DNA from: Ascidia mentula | Taxonomy: Eukaryota; Chordata; Ascidiacea; Phlebobranchia; Ascidiidae | DNA length: 64,000 nucleotides | Assembly (NCBI GenBank): GCA_947561715.1 | Contig: OX387197.1 | Location: 12,645,001-12,709,000 of the forward strand | Direction: 5' to 3' | Shown: one piece after another, positions 1-11,558 of the stretch | Layout: every line of letters begins with the position of its first letter | Numbering within the stretch: the first letter of the stretch is position 1 | Translations under genes and position numbers: made by a program | The notes under the pieces: model-generated | The model's database searches: none | The model's input: the letters and a program-made list of their open reading frames with translations, nothing else | What the model was told of the DNA's origin: nothing

Positions 1-48
1 ACAGTGGAAAACGCTGATACTCCAGTACTGAGTTTGCGGTTGCACAAC

Positions 49-123
49 GTATGTAACTATGCGATTTCAGCACTTGTCCATTTTGCAGTATATGACTTTT
101 CGATAAAAAATATTTTTTTTCAG
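49..123 (+). other. Intron-like signal pair in the monomer (exemplar)
   Basis: GTATGTAAC at the left end resembles a strong 5' splice site, and T8 followed by CAG at the right end resembles a 3' splice site with its pyrimidine tract. The interval is 75 bases, a common short-intron size in insects. TATGAC ending 27 bases before the acceptor CAG ends is a weak branch-site candidate. The pair recurs in nearly every monomer. The 117-bp variants lose the G of GTATGT. The poly-T variants keep AG and lengthen the T tract. No evidence of transcription can be seen; this may be chance. Confidence 0.2.
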
Positions 124-130
124 TACAAGC

Positions 131-136
131 TTTATT
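131..136 (-). promoter_or_regulatory. AATAAA polyadenylation-like hexamer (exemplar, minus strand)
   Basis: TTTATT on the given strand reads AATAAA on the other strand just after the HindIII site and recurs in every monomer. If the minus strand were transcribed, it would meet a potential cleavage signal every 138 bp. The motif is short and expected often in AT-rich DNA, so function is unproven. Confidence 0.15.
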
Positions 137-276
137 ATACAGTGGAAAACGCTGATACTCCAGTATTGCGTTTGCGGTTGCACAACGTATGTAACTATGC
201 GCTTTCAGCACTTGTCCATTTTGCAGTATATGACTTTTCGATAAAAAATATTTTTTTTCAGTACAAGCTTTATTAT

Positions 277-393
277 ACAGTGGAAAACGCTGATACTCCA
301 GTACTATGTAACTATGCGATTTCAGCACTTGTCCATTTTGCAGTATATGACTTTTCGATAAAAAATATTTTTTTTCAGTACAAGCTTTATTAT
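277..393 (+). repeat. 117-bp deletion monomer (exemplar)
   Basis: The unit lacks 21 bp between CCAGTACT and ATGTAAC, removing monomer bases about 30-50. The loss is seven codons, so both long frames stay open. No direct repeat longer than one base flanks the gap. The other twelve copies are at 9231-9347, 15565-15681, 19274-19390, 31962-32078, 42852-42968, 54844-54960, 55099-55215, 60606-60722, 60861-60977, 61254-61370, 61924-62040 and 62179-62295. All share the same breakpoint, so one deletion probably spread by duplication. Confidence 0.95.
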
Positions 394-808
394 ACAGTGG
401 AAAACGCTGATACTCCAGTATTAAGTTTGCGGTTGCACAACCTATGTAACTATGCGATTTCAGCACTTGTCCATTTTGCAGTATATGACTTTTCGATAAA
501 AAATATTTTTTTTCAGTACAAGCTTTATTATACAGTGGAAAACGCTGATACTCCAGTATTGAGTTTGCGGTTGCACAACGTATGTAACTATGCGCTTTCA
601 GCACTTGTCCATTTTGCAGTATATGACTTTTCGATAAAAAATATTTTTTTTCAGTACAAGCTTTATTATACAGTGGAAAACGCTGATACTCCAGTATTGA
701 GTTTGCGGTTGCACAATGTATGTAACTATGCGCTTTCAGCACTTGTCCATTTTGCAGTATATGACTTTTCGATAAAACATATTTTTTTTTCAGTACAAGC
801 TTTATTAT

Positions 809-3017
809 ACAGTGGAAAACGCTGATACTCCAGTACTGAGTTTGCGGTTGCACAACGTATGTAACTATGCGATTTCAGCACTTGTCCATTTTGCAGTATA
901 TGACTTTTCGATAAAAAATATTTTTTTTCAGTACAAGCTTTATTATACAGTGGAAAACGCTGATACTCCAGTATTGCGTTTGCGGTTGCACAACGTATGT
1001 AACTATGCGCTTTCAGCACTTGTCCATTTTGCAGTATATGACTTTTCGATAAAAATTATTTTTTTTCAGTACAAGCTTTATTATACAGTGGAAAACGCTG
1101 ATACTCCAGTACTAAGTTTGCGGTTGCACAACGTATGTAACTATGCGATTTCAGCACTTGTCCATTTTGCAGTATATGACTTTTCGATAAAAAATATTTT
1201 TTTTCAGTACAAGCTTTATTATACAGTGGAAAACGCTGATACTCCAGTATTGAGTTTGCGGTTGCACAACGTATGTAACTATGCGCTTTCAGCACTTGTC
1301 CATTTTGCAGTATATGACTTTTCGATAAAAAATATTTTTTTTCAGTACAAGCTTTATTATACAGTGGAAAACGCTGATACTCCAGTATTGAGTTTGCGGT
1401 TGCACAACGTATGTAACTATGCGATTTCAGCACTTGTCCATTTTGCAGTATATGACTTTTCGATAAAACATATTTTTTTTCAGTACAAGCTTTATTATAC
1501 AGTGGAAAACGCTGATACTCCAGTATTGCGTTTGCGGTTGCACAACGTATGTAACTATGCGATTTCAGCACTTGTCCATTTTGCAGTATATGACTTTTCG
1601 ATAAAAAATATTTTTTTTCAGTACAAGCTTTATTATACAGTGGAAAACGCTGATACTCCAGTATTGCGTTTGCGGTTGCACAACGTATGTAACTATGCGC
1701 TTTCAGCACTTGTCCATTTTGCAGTATATGACTTTTCGATAAAAAATATTTTTTTTCAGTACAAGCTTTATTATACAGTGGAAAACGCTGATACTCCAGT
1801 ATTGAGTTTGCGGTTGCACAACGTATGTAACTATGCGATTTCAGCACTTGTCCATTTTGCAGTACATGACTTTTCGATAAAAAATATTTTTTTTCAGTAC
1901 AAGCTTTATTATACAGTGGAAAACGCTGATACTCCAGTATTGAGTTTGCGGTTGCACAACGTATGTAACTATGCGATTTCAGCACTTGTCCATTTTGCAG
2001 TATATGACTTTTCGATAAAAAATATTTTTTTTCAGTACAAGCTTTATTATACAGTGGAAAACGCTGATACTCCAGTATTGAGTTTGCGGTTGCACAAAGT
2101 ATGTAACTATGCGCTTTCAGCACTTGTCCATTTTGCAGTACATAACTTTTCGATAAAAAATATTTTTTTTCAGTACAAGCTTTATTATACAGTGGAAAAC
2201 GCTGATACTCCAGTACTGAGTTTGCGGTTGCACAACGTATGTAACCATGAGATTTCAGCACTTGTCCATTTTGCAGCATACGACTTTTCGATAAAAAATA
2301 TTTTTTTTCAGTACAAGCTTTATTATACAGTGGAAAACGCTGATACTCCAGTATTGCGTTTGCGGTTGCACAACGTATGTAACTATGCGATTTCAGCACT
2401 TGTCCATTTTGCAGTATATGACTTTTCGATAAAAAATATTTTTTTTCAGTACAAGCTTTATTATACAGTGGAAAACGCTGATACTCCAGTATTGCGTTTG
2501 CGGTTGCACAACGTATGTAACTATGCGATTTCAGCACTTGTCCATTTTGCAGTATATGACTTTTCGATAAAAAATATTTTTTTTCAGTACAAGCTTTATT
2601 ATACAGTGGAAAACGCTGATACTCCAGTATTGAGTTTGCGGTTGCACAACGTATGTAACTATGCGATTTCAGCACTTGTCCATTTTGCAGTATATGACTT
2701 TTCGATAAAAAATATTTTTTTTCAGTACAAGCTTTATTATACAGTGGAAAACGCTGATACTCCAGTATTGAGTTTGCGGTTGCACAACGTATGTAACTAT
2801 GCGCTTTCAGCACTTGTCCATTTTGCAGTATATGACTTTTCGATAAAAAATATTTTTTTTCAGTACAAGCTTTATTATACAGTGGAAAACGCTGATACTC
2901 CAGTATTGAGTTTGCGGTTGCACAATGTATGTAACTATGCGCTTTCAGCACTTGTCCATTTTGCAGTATATGACTTTTCGATAAAACATATTTTTTTTTC
3001 AGTACAAGCTTTATTAT
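809..3017 (+). repeat. 16-monomer string, copy 1 of a 2,761-bp-spaced duplication
   Basis: Sixteen monomers ending in a 139-bp ACAT-T9 unit. Landmarks in order: AAAATTATT in the second monomer, AAAACATAT-T8 in the fifth, TACATGAC in the eighth, CACAAAGT with TACATAAC in the tenth, and AACCATGAG with CATACGAC in the eleventh. The same order lies 2,761 bp (20 monomers plus 1 bp) downstream. It follows an alpha block directly, and its first four monomers resemble the start of a beta block. Confidence 0.9.
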
Positions 3018-3569
3018 ACAGTGGAAAACGCTGATACTCCAGTACTGAGTTTGCGGTTGCACAACGTATGTAACTATGCGATTTCAGCACTTGTCCATTT
3101 TGCAGTATATGACTTTTCGATAAAAAATATTTTTTTTCAGTACAAGCTTTATTATACAGTGGAAAACGCTGATACTCCAGTATTGCGTTTGCGGTTGCAC
3201 AACGTATGTAACTATGCGCTTTCAGCACTTGTCCATTTTGCAGTATATGACTTTTCGATAAAAAATATTTTTTTTCAGTACAAGCTTTATTATACAGTGG
3301 AAAACGCTGATACTCCAGTACTAAGTTTGCGGTTGCACAACGTATGTAACTATGCGATTTCAGCACTTGTCCATTTTGCAGTATATGACTTTTCGATAAA
3401 AAATATTTTTTTTCAGTACAAGCTTTATTATACAGTGGAAAACGCTGATACTCCAGTATTGAGTTTGCGGTTGCACAATGTATGTAACTATGCGCTTTCA
3501 GCACTTGTCCATTTTGCAGTATATGACTTTTCGATAAAACATATTTTTTTTCAGTACAAGCTTTATTAT
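3018..3569 (+). repeat. Four-monomer linker between the 16-monomer copies
   Basis: Four 138-bp monomers: C28, then C31/C64, then CTAAGT, then a C64 monomer with AAAACATAT but only T8. The last looks like the usual 139-bp block-ending monomer with one T fewer, so the reading frame runs on into the next copy. Confidence 0.85.
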
Positions 3570-5778
3570 ACAGTGGAAAACGCTGATACTCCAGTACTGA
3601 GTTTGCGGTTGCACAACGTATGTAACTATGCGATTTCAGCACTTGTCCATTTTGCAGTATATGACTTTTCGATAAAAAATATTTTTTTTCAGTACAAGCT
3701 TTATTATACAGTGGAAAACGCTGATACTCCAGTATTGCGTTTGCGGTTGCACAACGTATGTAACTATGCGCTTTCAGCACTTGTCCATTTTGCAGTATAT
3801 GACTTTTCGATAAAAATTATTTTTTTTCAGTACAAGCTTTATTATACAGTGGAAAACGCTGATACTCCAGTACTAAGTTTGCGGTTGCACAACGTATGTA
3901 ACTATGCGATTTCAGCACTTGTCCATTTTGCAGTATATGACTTTTCGATAAAAAATATTTTTTTTCAGTACAAGCTTTATTATACAGTGGAAAACGCTGA
4001 TACTCCAGTATTGAGTTTGCGGTTGCACAACGTATGTAACTATGCGCTTTCAGCACTTGTCCATTTTGCAGTATATGACTTTTCGATAAAAAATATTTTT
4101 TTTCAGTACAAGCTTTATTATACAGTGGAAAACGCTGATACTCCAGTATTGAGTTTGCGGTTGCACAACGTATGTAACTATGCGATTTCAGCACTTGTCC
4201 ATTTTGCAGTATATGACTTTTCGATAAAACATATTTTTTTTCAGTACAAGCTTTATTATACAGTGGAAAACGCTGATACTCCAGTATTGCGTTTGCGGTT
4301 GCACAACGTATGTAACTATGCGATTTCAGCACTTGTCCATTTTGCAGTATATGACTTTTCGATAAAAAATATTTTTTTTCAGTACAAGCTTTATTATACA
4401 GTGGAAAACGCTGATACTCCAGTATTGCGTTTGCGGTTGCACAACGTATGTAACTATGCGCTTTCAGCACTTGTCCATTTTGCAGTATATGACTTTTCGA
4501 TAAAAAATATTTTTTTTCAGTACAAGCTTTATTATACAGTGGAAAACGCTGATACTCCAGTATTGAGTTTGCGGTTGCACAACGTATGTAACTATGCGAT
4601 TTCAGCACTTGTCCATTTTGCAGTACATGACTTTTCGATAAAAAATATTTTTTTTCAGTACAAGCTTTATTATACAGTGGAAAACGCTGATACTCCAGTA
4701 TTGAGTTTGCGGTTGCACAACGTATGTAACTATGCGATTTCAGCACTTGTCCATTTTGCAGTATATGACTTTTCGATAAAAAATATTTTTTTTCAGTACA
4801 AGCTTTATTATACAGTGGAAAACGCTGATACTCCAGTATTGAGTTTGCGGTTGCACAAAGTATGTAACTATGCGCTTTCAGCACTTGTCCATTTTGCAGT
4901 ACATAACTTTTCGATAAAAAATATTTTTTTTCAGTACAAGCTTTATTATACAGTGGAAAACGCTGATACTCCAGTACTGAGTTTGCGGTTGCACAACGTA
5001 TGTAACCATGAGATTTCAGCACTTGTCCATTTTGCAGCATACGACTTTTCGATAAAAAATATTTTTTTTCAGTACAAGCTTTATTATACAGTGGAAAACG
5101 CTGATACTCCAGTATTGCGTTTGCGGTTGCACAACGTATGTAACTATGCGATTTCAGCACTTGTCCATTTTGCAGTATATGACTTTTCGATAAAAAATAT
5201 TTTTTTTCAGTACAAGCTTTATTATACAGTGGAAAACGCTGATACTCCAGTATTGCGTTTGCGGTTGCACAACGTATGTAACTATGCGATTTCAGCACTT
5301 GTCCATTTTGCAGTATATGACTTTTCGATAAAAAATATTTTTTTTCAGTACAAGCTTTATTATACAGTGGAAAACGCTGATACTCCAGTATTGAGTTTGC
5401 GGTTGCACAACGTATGTAACTATGCGATTTCAGCACTTGTCCATTTTGCAGTATATGACTTTTCGATAAAAAATATTTTTTTTCAGTACAAGCTTTATTA
5501 TACAGTGGAAAACGCTGATACTCCAGTATTGAGTTTGCGGTTGCACAACGTATGTAACTATGCGCTTTCAGCACTTGTCCATTTTGCAGTATATGACTTT
5601 TCGATAAAAAATATTTTTTTTCAGTACAAGCTTTATTATACAGTGGAAAACGCTGATACTCCAGTATTGAGTTTGCGGTTGCACAATGTATGTAACTATG
5701 CGCTTTCAGCACTTGTCCATTTTGCAGTATATGACTTTTCGATAAAACATATTTTTTTTTCAGTACAAGCTTTATTAT
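3570..5778 (+). repeat. 16-monomer string, copy 2
   Basis: Every landmark variant of 809-3017 recurs here in the same order and spacing, offset by 2,761 bp. I saw no landmark difference, so the duplication looks recent. The right part, from about 4398, recurs again near 34290. Confidence 0.9.
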
Positions 5779-6469
5779 ACAGTGGAAAACGCTGATACTC
5801 CAGTACTGAGTTTGCGGTTGCACAACGTATGTAACTATGCGATTTCAGCACTTGTCCATTTTGCAGTATATGACTTTTCGATAAAAAATATTTTTTTTCA
5901 GTACAAGCTTTATTATACAGTGGAAAACGCTGATACTCCAGTATTGCGTTTGCGGTTGCACAACGTATGTAACTATGCGCTTTCAGCACTTGTCCATTTT
6001 GCAGTATATGACTTTTCGATAAAAAATATTTTTTTTCAGTACAAGCTTTATTATACAGTGGAAAACGCTGATACTCCAGTACTAAGTTTGCGGTTGCACA
6101 ACGTATGTAACTATGCGATTTCAGCACTTGTCCATTTTGCAGTATATGACTTTTCGATAAAAAATATTTTTTTTCAGTACAAGCTTTATTATACAGTGGA
6201 AAACGCTGATACTCCAGTATTGAGTTTGCGGTTGCACAACGTATGTAACTATGCGCTTTCAGCACTTGTCCATTTTGCAGTATATGACTTTTCGATAAAA
6301 AATATTTTTTTTCAGTACAAGCTTTATTATACAGTGGAAAACGCTGATACTCCAGTATTGCGTTTGCGGTTGCACAACGTATGTAACTATGCGATTTCAG
6401 CACTTGTCCATTTTGCAGTATATGACTTTTCGATAAAACATATTTTTTTTTCAGTACAAGCTTTATTAT
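5779..6469 (+). repeat. Beta block, copy 1 (five monomers, 691 bp)
   Basis: Order: C28/A64; C31/C64; CTAAGT/A64; C64; C31/A64 with ACAT-T9 (139 bp). It lacks the AAAATTATT and CCATATTG marks that define the other beta subtype. Confidence 0.85.
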
Positions 6470-8954
6470 ACAGTGGAAAACGCTGATACTCCAGTACTGA
6501 GTTTGCGGTTGCACAACGTATGTAACTATGCGCTTTCAGCACTTGTCCATTTTGCAGTATATGACTTTTCGATAAAAAATATTTTTTTTCACTACAAGCT
6601 TTATTATACAGTGGAAAACGCTGATACTCCAGTATTGAGTTTGCGGTTGCACAACGTATGTAACTATGCGATTTCAGCACTTGTCCATTTTGCAGTACAT
6701 GACTTTTCGATAAAAAATATTTTTTTTCAGTACAAGCTTTATTATACAGTGGAAAACGCTGATACTCCAGTATTGAGTTTGCGGTTGCACAACGTATGTA
6801 ACTATGCGATTTCAGCACTTGTCCATTTTGCAGTATATGACTTTTCGATAAAAAATATTTTTTTTCAGTACAAGCTTTATTATACAGTGGAAAACGCTGA
6901 TACTCCAGTATTGAGTTTGCGGTTGCACAATGTATGTAACTATGCGCTTTCAGCACTTGTCCATTTTGCAGTACATAACTTTTCGATAAAAAATATTTTT
7001 TTTCAGTACAAGCTTTATTATACAGTGGAAAACGCTGATACTCCAGTACTGAGTTTGCGGTTGCACAACGTATGTAACCATGAGATTTCAGCACTTGTCC
7101 ATTTTGCAGCATACGACTTTTCGATAAAAAATATTTTTTTTCAGTACAAGCTTTATTATACAGTGGAAAACGCTGATACTCCAGTATTGAGTTTGCGGTT
7201 GCACAACGTATGTAACTATGCGATTTCAGCACTTGTCCATTTTGCAGTATATGACTTTTCGATAAAACATATTTTTTTTCAGTACAAGCTTTATTATACA
7301 GTGGAAAACGCTGATACTCCAGTATTGAGTTTGCGGTTGCACAACGTATGTAACTATGCGATTTCAGCACTTGTCCATTTTGCAGTATATGACTTTTCGA
7401 TAAAAAATATTTTTTTTCAGTACAAGCTTTATTATACAGTGGAAAACGCTGATACTCCAGTATTGAGTTTGCGGTTGCACAACGTATGTAACTATGCGAT
7501 TTCAGCACTTGTCCATTTTGCAGTATATGACTTTTCGATAAAAAATATTTTTTTTCAGTACAAGCTTTATTATACAGTGGAAAACGCTGATACTCCAGTA
7601 TTGAGTTTGCGGTTGCACAACGTATGTAACTATGCGCTTTCAGCACTTGTCCATTTTGCAGTATATGACTTTTGGATAAAAAACATTTTTTTTCAGTACA
7701 AGCTTTATTATACAGTGGAAAACGCTGATACTCCAGTATTGAGTTTGCGGTTGCACAATGTATGTAACTATGCGCTTTCAGCACTTGTCCATTTTGCAGT
7801 ACATAACTTTTCGATAAAAAATATTTTTTTTCAGTACAAGCTTTATTATACAGTGGAAAACGCTGATACTCCAGTACTGAGTTTGCGGTTGCACAACGTA
7901 TGTAACCATGAGATTTCAGCACTTGTCCATTTTGCAGCATACGACTTTTCGATAAAAAATATTTTTTTTCAGTACAAGCTTTATTATACAGTGGAAAACG
8001 CTGATACTCCAGTATTGCGTTTGCGGTTGCACAACGTATGTAACTATGCGCTTTCAGCACTTGTCCATTTTGCAGTATATGACTTTTCGACAAAAAATAT
8101 TTTTTTTCAGTACAAGCTTTATTATACAGTGGAAAACGCTGATACTCCAGTATTGTGTTTGCGGTTGCACAATGTATGTAACTATGCGCTTTCAGCACTT
8201 GTCCATTTTGCAGTACATAACTTTTCGATAAAAAATATTTTTTTTCAGTACAAGCTTTATTATACAGTGGAAAACGCTGATACTCCAGTATTGCGTTTGC
8301 GGTTGCACAACGTATGTAACTATGCGATTTCAGCACTTGTCCATTTTGCAGTATATGACTTTTCGATAAAAAATATTTTTTTTCAGTACAAGCTTTATTA
8401 TACAGTGGAAAACGCTGATACTCCAGTATTGCGTTTGCGGTTGCACAACGTATGTAACTATGCGATTTCAGCACTTGTCCATTTTGCAGTATATGACTTT
8501 TCGATAAAAAATATTTTTTTTCAGTACAAGCTTTATTATACAGTGGAAAACGCTGATACTCCAGTATTGCGTTTGCGGTTGCACAACGTATGTAACTATG
8601 CGATTTCAGCACTTGTCCATTTTGCAGTATATGACTTTTCGATAAAAAATATTTTTTTTCAGTACAAGCTTTATTATACAGTGGAAAACGCTGATACTCC
8701 AGTATTGCGTTTGCGGTTGCACAACGTATGTAACTATGCGCTTTCAGCACTTGTCCATTTTGCAGTATATGACTTTTCGATAAAAAATATTTTTTTTCAG
8801 TACAAGCTTTATTATACAGTGGAAAACGCTGATACTCCAGTATTGAGTTTGCGGTTGCACAACGTATGTAACTATGCGATTTCAGCACTTGTCCATTTTG
8901 CAGTATATGACTTTTCGATAAAACATATTTTTTTTTCAGTACAAGCTTTATTAT
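6470..8954 (+). repeat. 18-monomer string with CACTACAAG start and CATACGAC pairs
   Basis: The first monomer has the CACTACAAG variant in place of CAGTACAAG. Two dimers follow, each a TACATAAC monomer then an AACCATGAG/CATACGAC monomer. A TTCGACAAAA monomer near 8088 is followed by a TTGTGT monomer. The string ends in a 139-bp unit. A near copy with one extra monomer starts at 36361. TTTTGGATA near 7675 is private and removes the TaqI site. Confidence 0.85.
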
Positions 8955-9762
8955 ACAGTGGAAAACGCTGATACTCCAGTACTGAGTTTGCGGTTGCACA
9001 ACGTATGTAACTATGCGATTTCAGCACTTGTCCATTTTGCAGTATATGACTTTTCGATAAAAAATGTTTTTTTTCAGTACAAGCTTTATTATACAGTGGA
9101 AAACGCTGATACTCCAGTATTGCGTTTGCGGTTGCACAACGTATGTAACTATGCGCTTTCAGCACTTGTCCATTTTGCAGTATATGACTTTTCGATAAAA
9201 AATATTTTTTTTCAGTACAAGCTTTATTATACAGTGGAAAACGCTGATACTCCAGTACTATGTAACTATGCGATTTCAGCACTTGTCCATTTTGCAGTAT
9301 ATGACTTTTCGATAAAAAATATTTTTTTTCAGTACAAGCTTTATTATACAGTGGAAAACGCTGATACTCCAGTATTAAGTTTGCGGTTGCACAACGTATG
9401 TAACTATGCGATTTCAGCACTTGTCCATTTTGCAGTATATGACTTTTCGATAAAAAATATTTTTTTTCAGTACAAGCTTTATTATACAGTGGAAAACGCT
9501 GATACTCCAGTATTGAGTTTGCGGTTGCACAACGTATGTAACTATGCGCTTTCAGCACTTGTCCATTTTGCAGTATATGACTTTTCGATAAAAAATATTT
9601 TTTTTCAGTACAAGCTTTATTATACAGTGGAAAACGCTGATACTCCAGTATTGAGTTTGCGGTTGCACAATGTATGTAACTATGCGCTTTCAGCACTTGT
9701 CCATTTTGCAGTATATGACTTTTCGATAAAACATATTTTTTTTTCAGTACAAGCTTTATTAT
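8955..9762 (+). repeat. Alpha block, copy 2
   Basis: Same six-monomer order and 808-bp length as 1-808, 8,954 bp downstream. AAAAATGTT near 9065 is private to this copy. A poly-T monomer follows directly. Confidence 0.9.
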
Positions 9763-9901
9763 ACAGTGGAAAACGCTGATACTCCAGTACTGAGTTTGCG
9801 GTTGCACAACGTATGTAACTATGCGATTTCAGCACTTGTCCATTTTGCAGTATATGACTTTTCGATAAAAATTTTTTTTTTTTTAGTACAAGCTTTATTA
9901 T
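9763..9901 (+). repeat. Poly-T monomer (139 bp)
   Basis: Within the A/T run the usual A6-TA-T8-CAG is replaced by A5-T13-AG, so the unit is 139 bp and CAG becomes TAG. The rest of the monomer is standard. It follows an alpha block, and the next monomer carries CTAAGT, a pairing seen at nearly all other poly-T monomers. Confidence 0.9.
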
Positions 9902-10591
9902 ACAGTGGAAAACGCTGATACTCCAGTACTAAGTTTGCGGTTGCACAACGTATGTAACTATGCGATTTCAGCACTTGTCCATTTTGCAGTATATGACTTT
10001 TCGATAAAACATATTTTTTTTCAGTACAAGCTTTATTATACAGTGGAAAACGCTGATACTCCAGTATTGCGTTTGCGGTTGCACAACGTATGTAACTATG
10101 CGATTTCAGCACTTGTCCATTTTGCAGTATATGACTTTTCGATAAAAAATATTTTTTTTCAGTACAAGCTTTATTATACAGTGGAAAACGCTGATACTCC
10201 AGTATTGCGTTTGCGGTTGCACAACGTATGTAACTATGCGCTTTCAGCACTTGTCCATTTTGCAGTATATGACTTTTCAATAAAAAATATTTTTTTTCAG
10301 TACAAGCTTTATTGTACAGTGGAAAACGCTGATACTCCAGTATTGAGTTTGCGGTTGCACAACGTATGTAACTATGCGATTTCAGCACTTGTCCATTTTG
10401 CAGTACATGACTTTTCGATAAAAAATATTTTTTTTCAGTACAAGCTTTATTATACAGTGGAAAACGCTGATACTCCAGTATTGAGTTTGCGGTTGCACAA
10501 CGTATGTAACTATGCGATTTCAGCACTTGTCCATTTTGCAGTATATGACTTTTCGATAAAAAATATTTTTTTTCAGTACAAGCTTTATTAT

Positions 10592-10867
10592 ACAGTGGAA
10601 AACGCTGATACTCCAGTATTGAGTTTGCGGTTGCACAACGTATGTAACCATGAGATTTCAGCACTTGTCCATTTTGCAGCATACGACTTTTCGATAAAAA
10701 ATATTTTTTTTCAGTACAAGCTTTATTATACAGTGGAAAACGCTGATACTCCAGTATTGCGTTTGCGGTTGCACAACGTATGTAACCATGAGATTTCAGC
10801 ACTTGTCCATTTTGCAGCATACGACTTTTCGATAAAAAATATTTTTTTTCAGTACAAGCTTTATTAT
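10592..10867 (+). repeat. Tandem pair of CATACGAC monomers
   Basis: Two successive monomers both carry AACCATGAG and CATACGAC. Elsewhere this subtype is single and usually follows a TACATAAC monomer. The first has ATTGAG and the second ATTGCG at bases 28-32, so they are not an exact duplication. The pair recurs at 26990-27265. Confidence 0.85.
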
Positions 10868-11558
10868 ACAGTGGAAAACGCTGATACTCCAGTATTGCGT
10901 TTGCGGTTGCACAACGTATGTAACTATGCGATTTCAGCACTTGTCCATTTTGCAGTATATGACTTTTCGATAAAAAATATTTTTTTTCAGTACAAGCTTT
11001 ATTATACAGTGGAAAACGCTGATACTCCAGTATTGCGTTTGCGGTTGCACAACGTATGTAACTATGCGATTTCAGCACTTGTCCATTTTGCAGTATATGA
11101 CTTTTCGATAAAAAATATTTTTTTTCAGTACAAGGTTTATTATACAGTGGAAAACGCTGATACTCCAGTATTGAGTTTGCGGTTGCACAACGTATGTAAC
11201 TATGCGATTTCAGCACTTGTCCATTTTGCAGTATATGACTTTTCGATAAAAAATATTTTTTTTCAGTACAAGCTTTATTATACAGTGGAAAACGCTGATA
11301 CTCCAGTATTGAGTTTGCGGTTGCACAACGTATGTAACTATGCGCTTTCAGCACTTGTCCATTTTGCAGTATATGACTTTTCGATAAAAAATATTTTTTT
11401 TCAGTACAAGCTTTATTATACAGTGGAAAACGCTGATACTCCAGTATTGAGTTTGCGGTTGCACAATGTATGTAACTATGCGCTTTCAGCACTTGTCCAT
11501 TTTGCAGTATATGACTTTTCGATAAAACATATTTTTTTTTCAGTACAAGCTTTATTAT

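Larger units (their letters stand above)
1..138 (+). repeat. Reference 138-bp monomer (C28, A31, A64 subtype)
   Basis: First full unit, used here for numbering monomer bases. In order: ACAGTGG start (1-7); TACTCCAGTA, a TACT/AGTA inverted pair (19-28); the variable site after CCAGTA (28-31); GCGGTTGCACAACGT (36-50); GTATGTAAC (49-57); the variable GCGATTTC or GCGCTTTC (61-68); CACTTGTCCATTTTGCAG (71-88); the variable TATATGAC (89-96); TTTTCGATAAAAAATA (97-112); T8 then CAG (113-123); TACAAGCTTTATTAT (124-138). The five CpGs are at about bases 12, 36, 48, 62 and 101. The phase of base 1 is arbitrary because it is set by the window edge. Confidence 0.95.
1..808 (+). repeat. Alpha block, copy 1 (six monomers, 808 bp)
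   Basis: Order: a C28/A64 monomer; a C31/C64 monomer; the 117-bp deletion monomer (277-393); a TTAAGT monomer; a C64 monomer; and a 139-bp monomer with ACAT-T9. The fourth monomer has a private CAACCTATG in place of CAACGTATG. The same ordered string recurs at 8955, 15289, 18998, 31686 and 42576, so it is a real higher-order unit. Confidence 0.9.
4398..9762 (+). repeat. 5.3-kb segment repeated ~29.9-30.0 kb downstream (copy 1)
   Basis: The subtype order here matches 34290-39674. The offset is 29,892 bp on the left and 30,029 bp on the right. The step is explained by one extra monomer and one 1-bp shorter T run in the other copy. The right end includes an alpha block, which in the other copy lacks the 117-bp monomer. 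Confidence 0.8.

Noticed and set aside
97-113. CENP-B box
   Set aside because: TTCGATAAAAA matches only the left part of the TTCG....A..CGGG pattern; the CGGG half is missing.
105-120. Intrinsic terminator from the A-run and T-run
   Set aside because: The AAAAAATATTTTTTTT stretch could pair weakly but has no GC stem, and bacterial termination is not expected here.
134-144. Bacterial replication-initiator (DnaA) boxes from TTATACAG
   Set aside because: It differs from the TTATCCACA consensus at more than one position, and the array context is eukaryotic.
8046-8231. Recurrent 61-codon ATG-started frame (also near 14104, 14380, 30501, 30777, 38075, 48137, 51589, 53659 and 59421)
   Set aside because: It exists only because TTCGACAAAA replaces a TAA in one monomer. 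It spans two ordinary satellite units and has no independent support.
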